Shown here piece after piece: positions 7,447 to 16,028 of a stretch of 39,212 nucleotides of DNA (position 1 is the stretch's first letter; each line of letters begins with the position of its first letter). The translations under genes were made by a program, and so were the position numbers. This DNA comes from an uncultured Bacilli bacterium (GTDB taxonomy: Bacteria > Bacillota_I > Bacilli_A > RF39 > UBA660). The DNA is taken from assembly GCA_947623995.1 (NCBI GenBank), contig CANQIN010000005.1, positions 1 through 39,212 of the forward strand, written 5' to 3'. The notes below the pieces were generated by a model. It searched no databases. It was not told the DNA's origin and was given only the letters and a program-made list of their open reading frames with translations.

Positions 7447-10071
7447 CTATATTTGTTTTTCTTTGATTGCAGCTTGAGCAGCAGCAAGTCTAGCTATAGG
7501 TACCCTAAATGGGGAACAAGAAACATAATTTAAACCAATCTTATGACAGAACTCAATACTAGATGGTTCACCACCGTGTTCACCACATATACCTAATTTA
7601 ATATCACTTCTGGTACTTCTTCCTTTTTGGGTAGCCATTTCTACTAATTGTCCTACACCTTCTTGGTCTAATTTAGCAAATGGATCTGATTCATAAATTT
7701 TATTTTCATAATATGAATCTAAGAATTTACCAGCATCATCTCTTGAGAAACCAAAAGTCATTTGAGTTAAATCATTAGTTCCAAATGAGAAGAATTCAGC
7801 TTCTTCAGCAATTTTATCAGCAGTTAAAGCCGCTCTTGGAATTTCAATCATTGTACCAATATGATAATTAATATCACTATTTAATTCTTTTTTAACTTCT
7901 TCCGCTGTTTCAACAACGATATTTTTAACAAATTTTAATTCTTTAACTTCGCTAACTAGTGGAATCATGATTTCTGGAACAATATCATAACCTTTTTCAT
8001 TTTTAACCTCAATTGCAGCTTCCATTAAAGCTCTTGTTTGCATCTTAGCAATTTCTGGATAAGTAACGGCAAGACGACAACCGCGATGTCCCATCATTGG
8101 ATTAAATTCGTGTAGCTCAGCACATTTTTGTTTTAAATCCTCAACACTAACACCCATATCTTTAGCTAAAGCTTTAATATCTTCTTCTTCAGTTGGTAAA
8201 AATTCATGTAGAGGTGGATCTAAATAACGAACAGTCATTGGTAGACCTTTTAATTCTTCATACATGGCTTTAAAGTCACCTTTTTGGAAAGGTATTAGTT
8301 CATTTAATGCTTCTTCTCTAGCTTCTTTAGTATCAGATAAAATCATTTTTCTAATTTTAGGAATACGTTCTTCATCAAAGAACATGTGTTCTGTACGGCA
8401 TAGACCAATACCTTCAGCTCCTAAATTAACGGCATTTTTAGTATCTCTTGGATTATCAGCATTAGTTCTAACTTTTAAAGTTCTAAATTCATCTGCCCAT
8501 TCCATAATTCTTCCAAAGTTACCAGTAACAGATGCTTCTACGGTTTTAATATCACCTTCATAAATATTTCCAGTACTTCCATCTAAAGAAATATAATCGC
8601 CTTCCTTAAATGTTACACCACCTAGGCTAAATTCTTTTGCTTCTTCATTAATTTTAATGTCGCCACAGCCAGAAACACAGCAAGTACCCATACCACGGGC
8701 AACAACAGCAGCATGAGAAGTCATTCCACCACGAACTGTTAAAATGCCTTCACTAGCAGCCATACCTTCAATATCTTCTGGTGTAGTTTCTAAACGTACT
8801 AGAATAACTCGACCATCTTTACTTTTTTCTTTCGCGTCTTCCGCACTAAAGACAATGCGACCAGCAGCAGCTCCAGGACTAGCAGGAAGTCCAGTTCCAA
8901 CTACTTTACCATTTTTAAGTGCTTCTTTATCAAAAGTTGGATGTAATAATTGGTCTAATGATTTAGCTTCAATTCTTAATACAGCTTCTTCTTTATCAAT
9001 AACACCTTCATCAACTAAGTCACAAGCGATATTAATTGCTGCTTCCGCAGTTCTTTTACCATTTCTGGTTTGTAAGAAATATAATTTACCTTCTTCAATT
9101 GTAAATTCCATATCTTGCATATCTTTATAATGATCTTCTAATTTTTCAGCAATTTGCATAAATTCTTCATATACTTGTGGTAAATCTTCTTTTAATTTAG
9201 TTATAGGTTGAGGAGTACGAATACCTGCCACAACATCTTCACCTTGAGCATTAATTAAGTATTCACCATAAATTCCTTTTTCCCCAGTAGATGGGTTACG
9301 AGTAAATGCAACACCAGTACCTGAAGTGTTACCCATATTACCAAAGACCATAGTTTGAACATTAACAGCCGTTCCCCAATCACTTGGAATATCATTCATT
9401 CTACGATAAACAATTGCTCTTGGATTATCCCATGAACGGAATACCGCTTTTACCGCACCCATTAATTGTACCTTAGCATCTTGTGGAAAATCTTCCCCAT
9501 TCATAGTTTCTTTATAAACACTTTTAAAACGTTTTACTAATTCTTTTAAATCTTCAACATCAAGTTCTGTGTCATAAGTAACACCTTTTGCTTCTTTAAC
9601 TTCATCAATAATTTTTTCAAAGTATGATTTAGGTACTTCCATAACAACATCAGAATACATTTGAATAAAACGACGATAAGAATCATACGCAAATCTTGGA
9701 TTATTTGTTTTCTTAGCAAAACCTTCTACAGCTTCATCATTTAAACCTAAATTTAAAATGGTATCCATCATTCCTGGCATACTAGCTCTTGCCCCAGAAC
9801 GAACTGAAACAAGTAAAGGATTACTATTGTCACCAAATTTCTTACCTTGAATTTCTTCTAATTTACTTAAAGCCTCATATATTTGACTTTCAATTTCTTC
9901 ACTAATACTTTGATTATTATTATAATAATCTGTACAAGCTTCGGTTGAAATTGTAAAACCTTGAGGTATAGGTAAACCTAAATTAGTCATTTCAGCTAAA
10001 TTAGCTCCTTTACCTCCTAAAATATTTCTCATATCTTTATTGCCTTCTTTAAAGGCATATACATATTTCAT
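7447..10071 (-). CDS. ppdK: Pyruvate, phosphate dikinase
   Basis: Interconverts pyruvate + ATP + Pi and phosphoenolpyruvate + AMP + PPi; in anaerobic Bacillota it often works at the PEP-pyruvate node of glycolysis. At 874 aa it has the full three-domain plan: N-terminal ATP-grasp part (NILGGKGANLAEMT near residue 17, SVRSGARASMPGMMDT near 90), the swivelling phosphohistidine domain with GGMTSHAAVVARGMG near 450, and the PEP-binding barrel ending in GICGEHGGEPSS, which holds the catalytic Cys. AAGGAG lies ahead of the ATG. A consensus promoter with an overlapping inverted repeat precedes it. No RNA-type regulatory partner gene is adjacent. Confidence 0.97.
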   Translation of the reverse strand: MKYVYAFKEGNKDMRNILGGKGANLAEMTNLGLPIPQGFTISTEACTDYYNNNQSISEEIESQIYEALSKLEEIQGKKFGDNSNPLLVSVRSGARASMPGMMDTILNLGLNDEAVEGFAKKTNNPRFAYDSYRRFIQMYSDVVMEVPKSYFEKIIDEVKEAKGVTYDTELDVEDLKELVKRFKSVYKETMNGEDFPQDAKVQLMGAVKAVFRSWDNPRAIVYRRMNDIPSDWGTAVNVQTMVFGNMGNTSGTGVAFTRNPSTGEKGIYGEYLINAQGEDVVAGIRTPQPITKLKEDLPQVYEEFMQIAEKLEDHYKDMQDMEFTIEEGKLYFLQTRNGKRTAEAAINIACDLVDEGVIDKEEAVLRIEAKSLDQLLHPTFDKEALKNGKVVGTGLPASPGAAAGRIVFSAEDAKEKSKDGRVILVRLETTPEDIEGMAASEGILTVRGGMTSHAAVVARGMGTCCVSGCGDIKINEEAKEFSLGGVTFKEGDYISLDGSTGNIYEGDIKTVEASVTGNFGRIMEWADEFRTLKVRTNADNPRDTKNAVNLGAEGIGLCRTEHMFFDEERIPKIRKMILSDTKEAREEALNELIPFQKGDFKAMYEELKGLPMTVRYLDPPLHEFLPTEEEDIKALAKDMGVSVEDLKQKCAELHEFNPMMGHRGCRLAVTYPEIAKMQTRALMEAAIEVKNEKGYDIVPEIMIPLVSEVKELKFVKNIVVETAEEVKKELNSDINYHIGTMIEIPRAALTADKIAEEAEFFSFGTNDLTQMTFGFSRDDAGKFLDSYYENKIYESDPFAKLDQEGVGQLVEMATQKGRSTRSDIKLGICGEHGGEPSSIEFCHKIGLNYVSCSPFRVPIARLAAAQAAIKEKQI

Positions 10072-10112
10072 TAAATATAAACTCCTTCCGTAATTAAAAT
10101 TATAAAAAGAAT

Positions 10113-10140
10113 TTAATACTTAATCAAGTAAAATTGTCAA
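10113..10140 (-). promoter_or_regulatory. Promoter of ppdK
   Basis: Perfect TTGACA (10140-10135) and TATTAA (10118-10113) separated by 16 bp on the minus strand. A second candidate, TTGATT with a 17-bp spacer to TATAAT, lies just downstream in the same stretch. Both feed ppdK. Confidence 0.65.
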
Positions 10141-10158
10141 TACTAGTCACAATTTTAC
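10128..10158. promoter_or_regulatory. Inverted repeat over the ppdK -35 box, possible operator
   Basis: GTAAAATTGT (10128-10137) and ACAATTTTAC (10149-10158) are perfect 10-bp inverted arms with an 11-bp spacer, so arm centres are 21 bp (two helical turns) apart. The repeat covers the -35 hexamer of ppdK, a position suited to a repressor. No T-run follows, which argues against a terminator. The regulator is unknown. Confidence 0.45.
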
Positions 10159-10159
10159 T

Positions 10160-10184
10160 AAAAAAAGTTCATTTTACTGAACTT
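10160..10184 (-). terminator. Terminator overlapping the stop codon of the 10174-10947 gene
   Basis: On the minus strand AAGTTCA, loop GTAAAA and TGAACTT form a 7-bp stem followed directly by a run of T. The stop codon of the preceding gene is within the loop. Confidence 0.75.
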
Positions 10185-10947
10185 CACTTGTAATGTTATC
10201 AAAAATATAATTTCCTGTATCTTTTTCATATTTTAAATTAATAGTTAATTTTTTATCTTGATATTCAAGACTTTCATCTTCTTCATTATAATCTTTTAAA
10301 ATAATTAACTTAAGATTATCATCTTTTAAAGTAGCACTATCTAAAGTAATATTAGGTTTTAGACAACTTCCTCCAGCATTTATTCGATAATAAGCATATC
10401 CTTTATTTTTACTATCATAATGATACATTCCGCCAAAAGTTTTGATATCTTCTTTTTGATATTTACTATCTTTTCCAAAAATTTCTTGATATTTATTTAA
10501 AATAATATTTTCAGCTATTATAGATGTATTTTCAAATTTTAGTTTTTCTAAATCATTAGTAAAATCATCAAACATCATACTAGAACAGTAATAAGCATCA
10601 TCAATAGTTAAGCTATTTAATTCATCACAAGAAATATTTTCATAGTATGAACTTGGTATTTCATTTAAAACCAGATGAAGTCTTGCTTCCATTTCATCAT
10701 TTAATAATTCTTCATCAACACATTCTTCTTGAAAATATTTATACATATTAAAATACTTTTCTACTAAACTATCATTTATATCCAAACTTTTTTCTTCTGG
10801 TTCTTCTTTAATTTCTTCTTTTGGCTCTTCTACTTTTTGATTAACATTTCCACTTAAATTAATAATTTTCTTATCAATCAAAATATAGCCTATTAATCCT
10901 AAAACAACTATAACTAATAAACAATTAATAATCACACTTTTTTTCAT
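10174..10947 (-). CDS. Membrane-anchored extracytoplasmic protein of unknown function
   Basis: 257 residues. Residues 4-24 (VIINCLLVIVVLGLIGYILI) form one hydrophobic segment after a short KK start, giving an uncleaved signal anchor; no lipobox Cys. Then comes a charged linker rich in Glu/Lys/Pro (about 38-55) and a soluble domain of about 200 residues with four Cys that could form disulfides outside the cell. The C-terminal part (YAYYRINAGGSCLKPNI, then alternating strands) looks beta-rich. AGGGAAG precedes the ATG. It follows xerD on the same strand with a 45-bp gap and has its own terminator. I do not recognise the family. Confidence 0.8.
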   Translation of the reverse strand: MKKSVIINCLLVIVVLGLIGYILIDKKIINLSGNVNQKVEEPKEEIKEEPEEKSLDINDSLVEKYFNMYKYFQEECVDEELLNDEMEARLHLVLNEIPSSYYENISCDELNSLTIDDAYYCSSMMFDDFTNDLEKLKFENTSIIAENIILNKYQEIFGKDSKYQKEDIKTFGGMYHYDSKNKGYAYYRINAGGSCLKPNITLDSATLKDDNLKLIILKDYNEEDESLEYQDKKLTINLKYEKDTGNYIFDNITSEVQ

Positions 10948-10992
10948 TTTTCAACTTCCCTACTTTCAAATTAATGATAACATAGTTTTATT

Positions 10993-11871
10993 TTATTTTC
11001 TAATCATTTTATCTAAATATTCTTTTCTTTTATATTCGTTAGTCAAATGCGTGTAAACTTGCGTGGTACTTAATTGTTTATGACCTAGTAATTCTTGAAC
11101 ACTTCTAATATCCGCCCCATTTTCAAGTAAATGAGTAGCAAAAGTATGTCTTAGAGTATGAGGTGACATATGATGAACAAAAGCAATTTTTTTAATTCTT
11201 TTAGCAACTATTTGTTCCACACTTTGTCTTTTCATTTGCTCACCCTTTTGATTAAGAAGCAAATAATCATTCTTTTCACTTTTTAAAAAGGTATCTCTAA
11301 CTTTTAAATATTCTTCTAAAGCTTCTTTAGCATAACTGCCAAAATAAGTAATTCGCATGACCCTTCCTTTACCTAAAACTCTAATTTCTTTATTTTTTAA
11401 ATCAATATCTTTCAGTTTAATATTACATAATTCACTAACTCGCATTCCACTAGCATATAAGAGTTCAAAAATAAGTCTTTCTCTAATTAATACTGGGGTA
11501 CTTAAATCATCAAAAGTTAATAGTTCTAAAATTTCTTTATTATTTAAAAAATTAGGTAATTTCTTTTCTTTTTTCGGATTTTCAACTAATAAAAATAAAT
11601 TAGTATTAATAATTTTCTTTTCATATAAATAATTATAATAGCCTCTTAAAGAACTAAGAATTCTTGAAATCGAACTATTATGATAATTTTGTTCATCTAA
11701 ACTTTTTAAAAAATCCCATATTAAATATTTATTTAAATTTAATTCATCAATTTTTCTTTCCAAACAAAAATTTTTAAACATTAAAATATCTCTTTGATAA
11801 TTCTCAATTGTTAAATCACTATAATTTCTTTCTACTTTTAATCTTTCTAAATAATCATTTAAATATTTCAT
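10993..11871 (-). CDS. xerD: Tyrosine recombinase XerC/XerD
   Basis: Site-specific recombinase of the type that resolves chromosome dimers at dif. N-terminal SAM-like domain (about 1-90) and C-terminal catalytic domain with all signature residues: R144 (SGMRVSEL), K168 (LGKGR), H238 and R241 (SPHTLRHTFATHLL), H264 (LLGHKQLST) and nucleophile Y273 (QVYTHL). 292 aa is standard. I use the ATG at 11871; a GTG three codons earlier has no ribosome site of its own, and AGAGTGG fits the ATG. XerC and XerD cannot be told apart from this alone. No attachment sites, cargo or other mobile-element genes lie nearby, so a housekeeping role is likelier than phage integration. Confidence 0.9.
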   Translation of the reverse strand: MKYLNDYLERLKVERNYSDLTIENYQRDILMFKNFCLERKIDELNLNKYLIWDFLKSLDEQNYHNSSISRILSSLRGYYNYLYEKKIINTNLFLLVENPKKEKKLPNFLNNKEILELLTFDDLSTPVLIRERLIFELLYASGMRVSELCNIKLKDIDLKNKEIRVLGKGRVMRITYFGSYAKEALEEYLKVRDTFLKSEKNDYLLLNQKGEQMKRQSVEQIVAKRIKKIAFVHHMSPHTLRHTFATHLLENGADIRSVQELLGHKQLSTTQVYTHLTNEYKRKEYLDKMIRK

Positions 11872-11941
11872 TATTACCACTCTTTAAATAATTGTATCAA
11901 ATAAACTTCCAAATTTACAACAAAAGATGCTTAAAATGTAT

Positions 11942-11947
11942 TATAAT
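11942..11947 (+). promoter_or_regulatory. -10 element upstream of the murT-like gene
   Basis: TATAAT on the plus strand, 20 bp before the ATG at 11967. No convincing -35 hexamer is seen at the proper distance. Confidence 0.4.
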
Positions 11948-11966
11948 ATTGTTGGAGTGTGAAAAA

Positions 11967-13298
11967 ATGATTCGAGCAGTACAAATAATAATTACCAAAA
12001 CAATTACTTTTATCTGTAAGTTATTTCATAAAAATGGTAGTGTTCTACCAGGGGCTTGGGCATATGTTTTAAATCCTCATGTGCTAGACACTATAAAATA
12101 TCCTAAATACGTTATAGGAGTTACTGGTTCAAGTGGTAAAGGCACTACTACTAATTTGATTTATCATATTTTAAAAGAATCAGGTGTTGATGTTGTCTAT
12201 AATTCATCTGGTAGTAATATTATTAATGGTATTATAACTTTAATATTAAATAATTGTAATTTAAAAGGTGAATTTAAACATGATGTTTTATTATTAGAGT
12301 TAGATGAAAAACATTTACACTTAGCTTTTAGGGAAAGCAAACTTACCCATTTAGTTATTACCAATATCACGAGAGATCAACCAGCTAGAAATGGTTCTCC
12401 CGATTTAATTTATAATGAGATTATGAAAACGTTAAACGGCAAGACGACTTTAATTATCAATGCTAATGACCCAGGATTATTAAAAGCCACTCTTACTTAT
12501 CCTGGTAAAGTTATTACTTATGGGATTAATAAAACCAAAGATTCTTATCAAAAATTAACTAATTATAATATTGATTATGCTTATTGTCCTAAATGTCATC
12601 ATAAACTAATCTATGATTTTTATCACTATGGTCACTTAGGAAATTATCACTGTCCTAATTGTGATTTTAATAATTTAAATTTAGATTATACCGCAGATAA
12701 AGTTGATTTAAAAAAACAAGAAATGACCATTAATAACCAACTTGTTCATTTAAATAAAGATATCCTATATACGGCTTTTGCTACTCTTGCCGCTTATAGT
12801 GTTTCAAAAGAAATCGGTTTAAGTGAAAAACAAATCTTATCTGCTTTAAACGTCCATCCAAATGACAGTAAAAGAGCTCATGAATATGTTTTAGATAACC
12901 GCAAAATAACAATGTTAGAAAGTAAAAACGAAAATTCTTTAAGTTATTTTCAATCCCTACAATATATTAAAAATGCCAGTGGTAAAAAATGTGTCTTACT
13001 TGGTTTTGAAAATGTTTCAAGACGTTATTCATATAATGATTTATCTTGGCTTTATGATGTTGATTTTGAACTATTAAATGACACCAATATCACTAATATT
13101 GTTTTAGTTGGAAGATTTAAATATGATGTAGCAACAAGATTAACATACGCTAATGTTGATGAAAAAAAATTTATCTTTGTTGATGATTTAAAAGATATGG
13201 TTAAAATTTTAAAGGAACAAACAACTGGTGATATTTATACAATGGTTTGTTTTGATATGACCGAAATACTTTTAAAAGAATTAAAGGAGGAAGCATGA
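11967..13298 (+). CDS. murT: MurT-like Mur ligase family protein (divergent)
   Basis: MurT with GatD amidates the D-Glu of lipid II to D-isoglutamine. This 443-residue protein has the family plan: N-terminal segment, Mur ligase ATP-binding core (VTGSSGKGTTT, 52-62; ELDE 111-114; NITRDQPARNG), a four-Cys zinc ribbon (C207, C210, C229, C232) and a C-terminal DUF1727-type domain ending with DLSWLYDVDFELL. Departures from usual MurT: the nucleotide loop reads GSSGKG instead of GTNGKT, the NPAG-like motif is NENS (321-324), and the ADGxDxSW region is YSYNDLSW. I chose the ATG at 11967 because GGAG lies 8 nt upstream; a longer frame from 11892 has none. ATGA overlap with the next gene. Confidence 0.85.
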   Translation: MIRAVQIIITKTITFICKLFHKNGSVLPGAWAYVLNPHVLDTIKYPKYVIGVTGSSGKGTTTNLIYHILKESGVDVVYNSSGSNIINGIITLILNNCNLKGEFKHDVLLLELDEKHLHLAFRESKLTHLVITNITRDQPARNGSPDLIYNEIMKTLNGKTTLIINANDPGLLKATLTYPGKVITYGINKTKDSYQKLTNYNIDYAYCPKCHHKLIYDFYHYGHLGNYHCPNCDFNNLNLDYTADKVDLKKQEMTINNQLVHLNKDILYTAFATLAAYSVSKEIGLSEKQILSALNVHPNDSKRAHEYVLDNRKITMLESKNENSLSYFQSLQYIKNASGKKCVLLGFENVSRRYSYNDLSWLYDVDFELLNDTNITNIVLVGRFKYDVATRLTYANVDEKKFIFVDDLKDMVKILKEQTTGDIYTMVCFDMTEILLKELKEEA

Positions 13299-13969
13299 AA
13301 ACATTTAAAATTGCTCATCTATATTATGATTTAATGAATCTTTATGGTGAAAGTGGTAACATCTTAGCTTTAAAAAAACATTTAGAAAAACAAAACTTAA
13401 AAGTTAATATAACTAATTTAAGTATTAATGATGAAATTGATTTTAATAAATATGATTTTTATTATTTAGGAAGTGGTAATGATGAAGCATATTACCTAGC
13501 TTTAAAACATTTAGAACAATATCAAAAAGAAATTAAAGACGCAATTAAAAATCATAAATTTTTCTTAGCAACTGGTAATTCTTTATGTTTATTTGGCGAT
13601 TTAAATATTTTAGATTTTAAACCTGAAAAATGTGAATTTAGAATTGTTGGTGAACAATCCTTTACTTTTAAAAATTTAGAAAATACCATAATTGGTTTTC
13701 AAAATCGTGATTATATTTTAAAACTAGTTAAAGAAGAACATTTATTTGAAGTAAAAAAAGGAACCGGTTATATTCCTAAAGCAATAGTTGAAGGTATTAA
13801 GAAAAACAATTTTTATGGAACTTTTTTATTAGGGCCTCTTTTAATTAGAAATCCTTTATTTACAGAATATTTAGTAAAAGAAATAATGAAATATAATAGC
13901 TTAGATTATAAAATTTATCATGATAAATGGGAAGAAAAAGCTTATGATGAATATCAAAAAAATTTTTAA
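13295..13969 (+). CDS. gatD: GatD-like type 1 glutamine amidotransferase lacking catalytic Cys and His
   Basis: The place and fold-level pattern match GatD, the glutaminase partner of MurT: start DLMNLYGESGNILALKKHL, then FYYLGSGNDEAYYLAL (usually GGGQD), and GTFLLGPLLIRNPLF near the end. However, the nucleophile motif normally like ICGGYQ is ATGNSLC (92-98), with Gly at 94 where the Cys is expected, and the usual HGP motif is LGP (Leu179 in place of His). The GFENHGG stretch is GFQNRDY. A Cys exists four residues later (C98) but without the usual elbow. Length 224 aa is close to GatD. AGGAGG and an ATGA overlap tie it to the murT-like gene. Probably a non-hydrolytic partner; see findings. 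Confidence 0.82.
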   Translation: MKTFKIAHLYYDLMNLYGESGNILALKKHLEKQNLKVNITNLSINDEIDFNKYDFYYLGSGNDEAYYLALKHLEQYQKEIKDAIKNHKFFLATGNSLCLFGDLNILDFKPEKCEFRIVGEQSFTFKNLENTIIGFQNRDYILKLVKEEHLFEVKKGTGYIPKAIVEGIKKNNFYGTFLLGPLLIRNPLFTEYLVKEIMKYNSLDYKIYHDKWEEKAYDEYQKNF

Positions 13970-14037
13970 AATCCTACAAAAATTTTTTTTGATATTACAT
14001 TTAATGTATTTAATTAATGATAAAAAGACGACTTTAT

Positions 14038-14066
14038 TTGTCAAGATAGAAAATTTATGATATTAT
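14038..14066 (+). promoter_or_regulatory. Promoter of rnhC
   Basis: TTGTCA (14038-14043), 17-bp spacer, TATTAT (14061-14066), 18 bp ahead of the ATG. It gives rnhC a transcript separate from the murT/gatD-like pair. Confidence 0.65.
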
Positions 14067-14084
14067 TTATGTGGTGATATATAT

Positions 14085-15026
14085 ATGATTATTGTATTCA
14101 AAGTTAGCGATAAACTAAAAGAAAAAATGGTTGCTTATTATACTGATAAAAAAAGAACTAAAACCCCTCCTTATGCTGTATTTCAAGCAGAAGATGCTGA
14201 TACAGTAATAACTTTATATGAATCAGGTAAAGTTATGTTTCAAGGTATTAGTGCAGATGTTGATGCTAAAATGTGGGCTGAAACCGAAAAAAAATTAACA
14301 GGTATTAAAATTAACATTTCCGAAGGTAAACAAAAACTAGAAAAAACTAGAAAAACTAGAAATGAATTATATAAATTAAGTGTATATGGTTCTGATGAAG
14401 TTGGAGTTGGCGATTTTTTAGGTCCTATTGTGGTAACAGCAACATATGTTTCTAAAGAAAAAGCTGCTTTTGTTGAAAAATTAGGTGTTAGAGATTCTAA
14501 AATTATAACTGATGAAAAAATTAGAGCAATTACTCCTACTCTAATGGAAGAAGTTCCTTATGCTAGTTATACTTTAAGTTGTAAAGAATATAATGAATAT
14601 CAAAAACGTGGTTATAATATGAATCGCATTAAAGCAATTATTCATAATAAAGTTTTATATGAATTAACTAAAAAAGGTTATCCTTATGACAAAATAGTTA
14701 TTGATCAATTTGTTTATCCTGCTAAATATTTTGAACACATTAAAGAGGAAAAAAATATTGTTAAAGATATTACTTTTATGACTAAAGCTGAAAGTGTATG
14801 TGCTGCCGTTGCAGCAGCAAGTTGCATTAGTAGATATATTTTCTTACAAGAACTGGATAAATTATCTGAAGAACTTAATATGACCGTTTTAAAAGGTGCT
14901 GGAGAAGAGGTCGATAAATTAACTGCTCAAATAGTTAAAAAATATGGAAAAGAAAAATTACAAGAAATAGCAAAATGTAATTTTAGAAATATGGAAAAAT
15001 ATCAAGAATACTTAAAAGAAAGCTAA
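14085..15026 (+). CDS. rnhC: Ribonuclease HIII
   Basis: Cleaves the RNA strand of RNA-DNA hybrids (R-loops, primers). 313 aa, usual for RNase HIII. The N-terminal 75-90 residues form the TBP-like substrate-binding domain that separates HIII from HII. The catalytic domain opens with YGSDEVGVGDFLGP (D104, E105), followed by the Asp in GVRDSK and the Asp in VIDQFVYP, completing the DEDD-type site; KAESVCAAVAAASCISRY is the conserved helix. GGTGAT precedes the ATG. The gene ends within a terminator shared with holA. Confidence 0.95.
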   Translation: MIIVFKVSDKLKEKMVAYYTDKKRTKTPPYAVFQAEDADTVITLYESGKVMFQGISADVDAKMWAETEKKLTGIKINISEGKQKLEKTRKTRNELYKLSVYGSDEVGVGDFLGPIVVTATYVSKEKAAFVEKLGVRDSKIITDEKIRAITPTLMEEVPYASYTLSCKEYNEYQKRGYNMNRIKAIIHNKVLYELTKKGYPYDKIVIDQFVYPAKYFEHIKEEKNIVKDITFMTKAESVCAAVAAASCISRYIFLQELDKLSEELNMTVLKGAGEEVDKLTAQIVKKYGKEKLQEIAKCNFRNMEKYQEYLKES

Positions 15027-15039
15027 AAAGCTTTCTTTT
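15014..15039. terminator. Bidirectional terminator between rnhC and holA
   Basis: A perfect 11-bp stem (AAAAGAAAGCT and AGCTTTCTTTT) with an AAAA loop; the T-rich arms serve both directions. The stop codons of both converging genes lie inside or at its edge. Confidence 0.85.
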
Positions 15040-15976
15040 AATATTCAAATAAATTAATTAAAAAACTTTCAAAACCAAGCCACTTATCTTTAAGACCAGC
15101 TTTTATTTCATAATCTAATTTAGTTAAAGATAATAAATTATCTTTAACATCATCAATATGATATCTAGCTTTATTTTTCATTATTTTTTGTAATTGCCAA
15201 TCAGCTAATTTTAATTCTTGCATAATTTCTTTAGAATTATGTTTACTCTCCAAAAAGGAAACCATTAACATTAAACGATATTCCCTAGCTAAAAGATTAA
15301 TTAATTGAAGACTCTCAACCTTTAAACATTTCAAATCTTCTAATAAATCAAAAGATAATTTCATATCTTTTAAAATAACCGCATCAACAAACTTAAATTG
15401 ATTATCTTTAACATTAACACTAATTAATTCTTTTAACGTATTCATAGTAATCATAGCATTTTCTTTCATCAATAAAGGAAACTTATTTATTTCATTAACA
15501 ATTAAATCATAATTATTTACACAAGCATTTACAATATATCTAACCCCACTATCTTCAATTAAATAATTATTCTTCATAATTAATTTTTTAGTTTCGTTTA
15601 TTAATTCGTATCCAACAGGAGCTTTAAGTTCCCTGTACTCGCCTAATTCCTGCCATTTTTTAAAGATACTTTTTCTTTTATCAACAGCATCATAAGTAGT
15701 AAAAATTAATGTTGTATTAGGATTTGGATTACTTAAATAATTAATTAGACTTTCACTATTTTTAGAATTTTCTTTTTCTTTGCCAAATAAACTAACATTC
15801 TTAATTATTAAATATTTTATTTCATTAAACATCGAAACATACCCAGCTTCTTCTAAAATATCACTTAATGATACTTCACTATAATTATAAATAATTTTAT
15901 TAGTTGAATCTTTTATAATTCTTTTTAATTCTTCATCTAATAATATTTTAGAATCACTATTTATTAATATATTCAT
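15038..15976 (-). CDS. holA: DNA polymerase III subunit delta
   Basis: The delta subunit of the clamp loader opens the beta sliding clamp. 312 aa, with the low-similarity but recognisable HolA pattern: NILINSDSKILLDEELKRI at the start, a P-loop-like fold without Walker motifs, the TTLIFTTYDAVDKRKSIFKKW segment, and a C-terminal helical region (LINLLAREYRLMLMVSFLES and KARYHIDDVKDNLLSL). Placement after comEA-comEC is the classical order in Bacilli (comEC-holA), which supports the call. A decayed gene has come to lie between comEC and holA here. Confidence 0.88.
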   Translation of the reverse strand: MNILINSDSKILLDEELKRIIKDSTNKIIYNYSEVSLSDILEEAGYVSMFNEIKYLIIKNVSLFGKEKENSKNSESLINYLSNPNPNTTLIFTTYDAVDKRKSIFKKWQELGEYRELKAPVGYELINETKKLIMKNNYLIEDSGVRYIVNACVNNYDLIVNEINKFPLLMKENAMITMNTLKELISVNVKDNQFKFVDAVILKDMKLSFDLLEDLKCLKVESLQLINLLAREYRLMLMVSFLESKHNSKEIMQELKLADWQLQKIMKNKARYHIDDVKDNLLSLTKLDYEIKAGLKDKWLGFESFLINLFEY

Positions 15977-16028
15977 TTTGCATCACTTCTTTTATATTAT
16001 ATCAAGAATTTATTAAAGTAGATAGTAA

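Noticed and set aside
8264-9130. Two plus-strand open frames inside ppdK
   Set aside because: Antisense shadows of a well-conserved enzyme; no ribosome site or recognisable product.
10128-10158. Reading the ppdK palindrome as a terminator or a Rex site
   Set aside because: No T-run follows the stem, and the inner half-sites do not fit TTGTGA-N6-TCACAA.
10993-11871. Xer-type recombinase as sign of an integrated element
   Set aside because: All neighbours are chromosomal housekeeping genes, with no attachment repeats, phage or plasmid genes.
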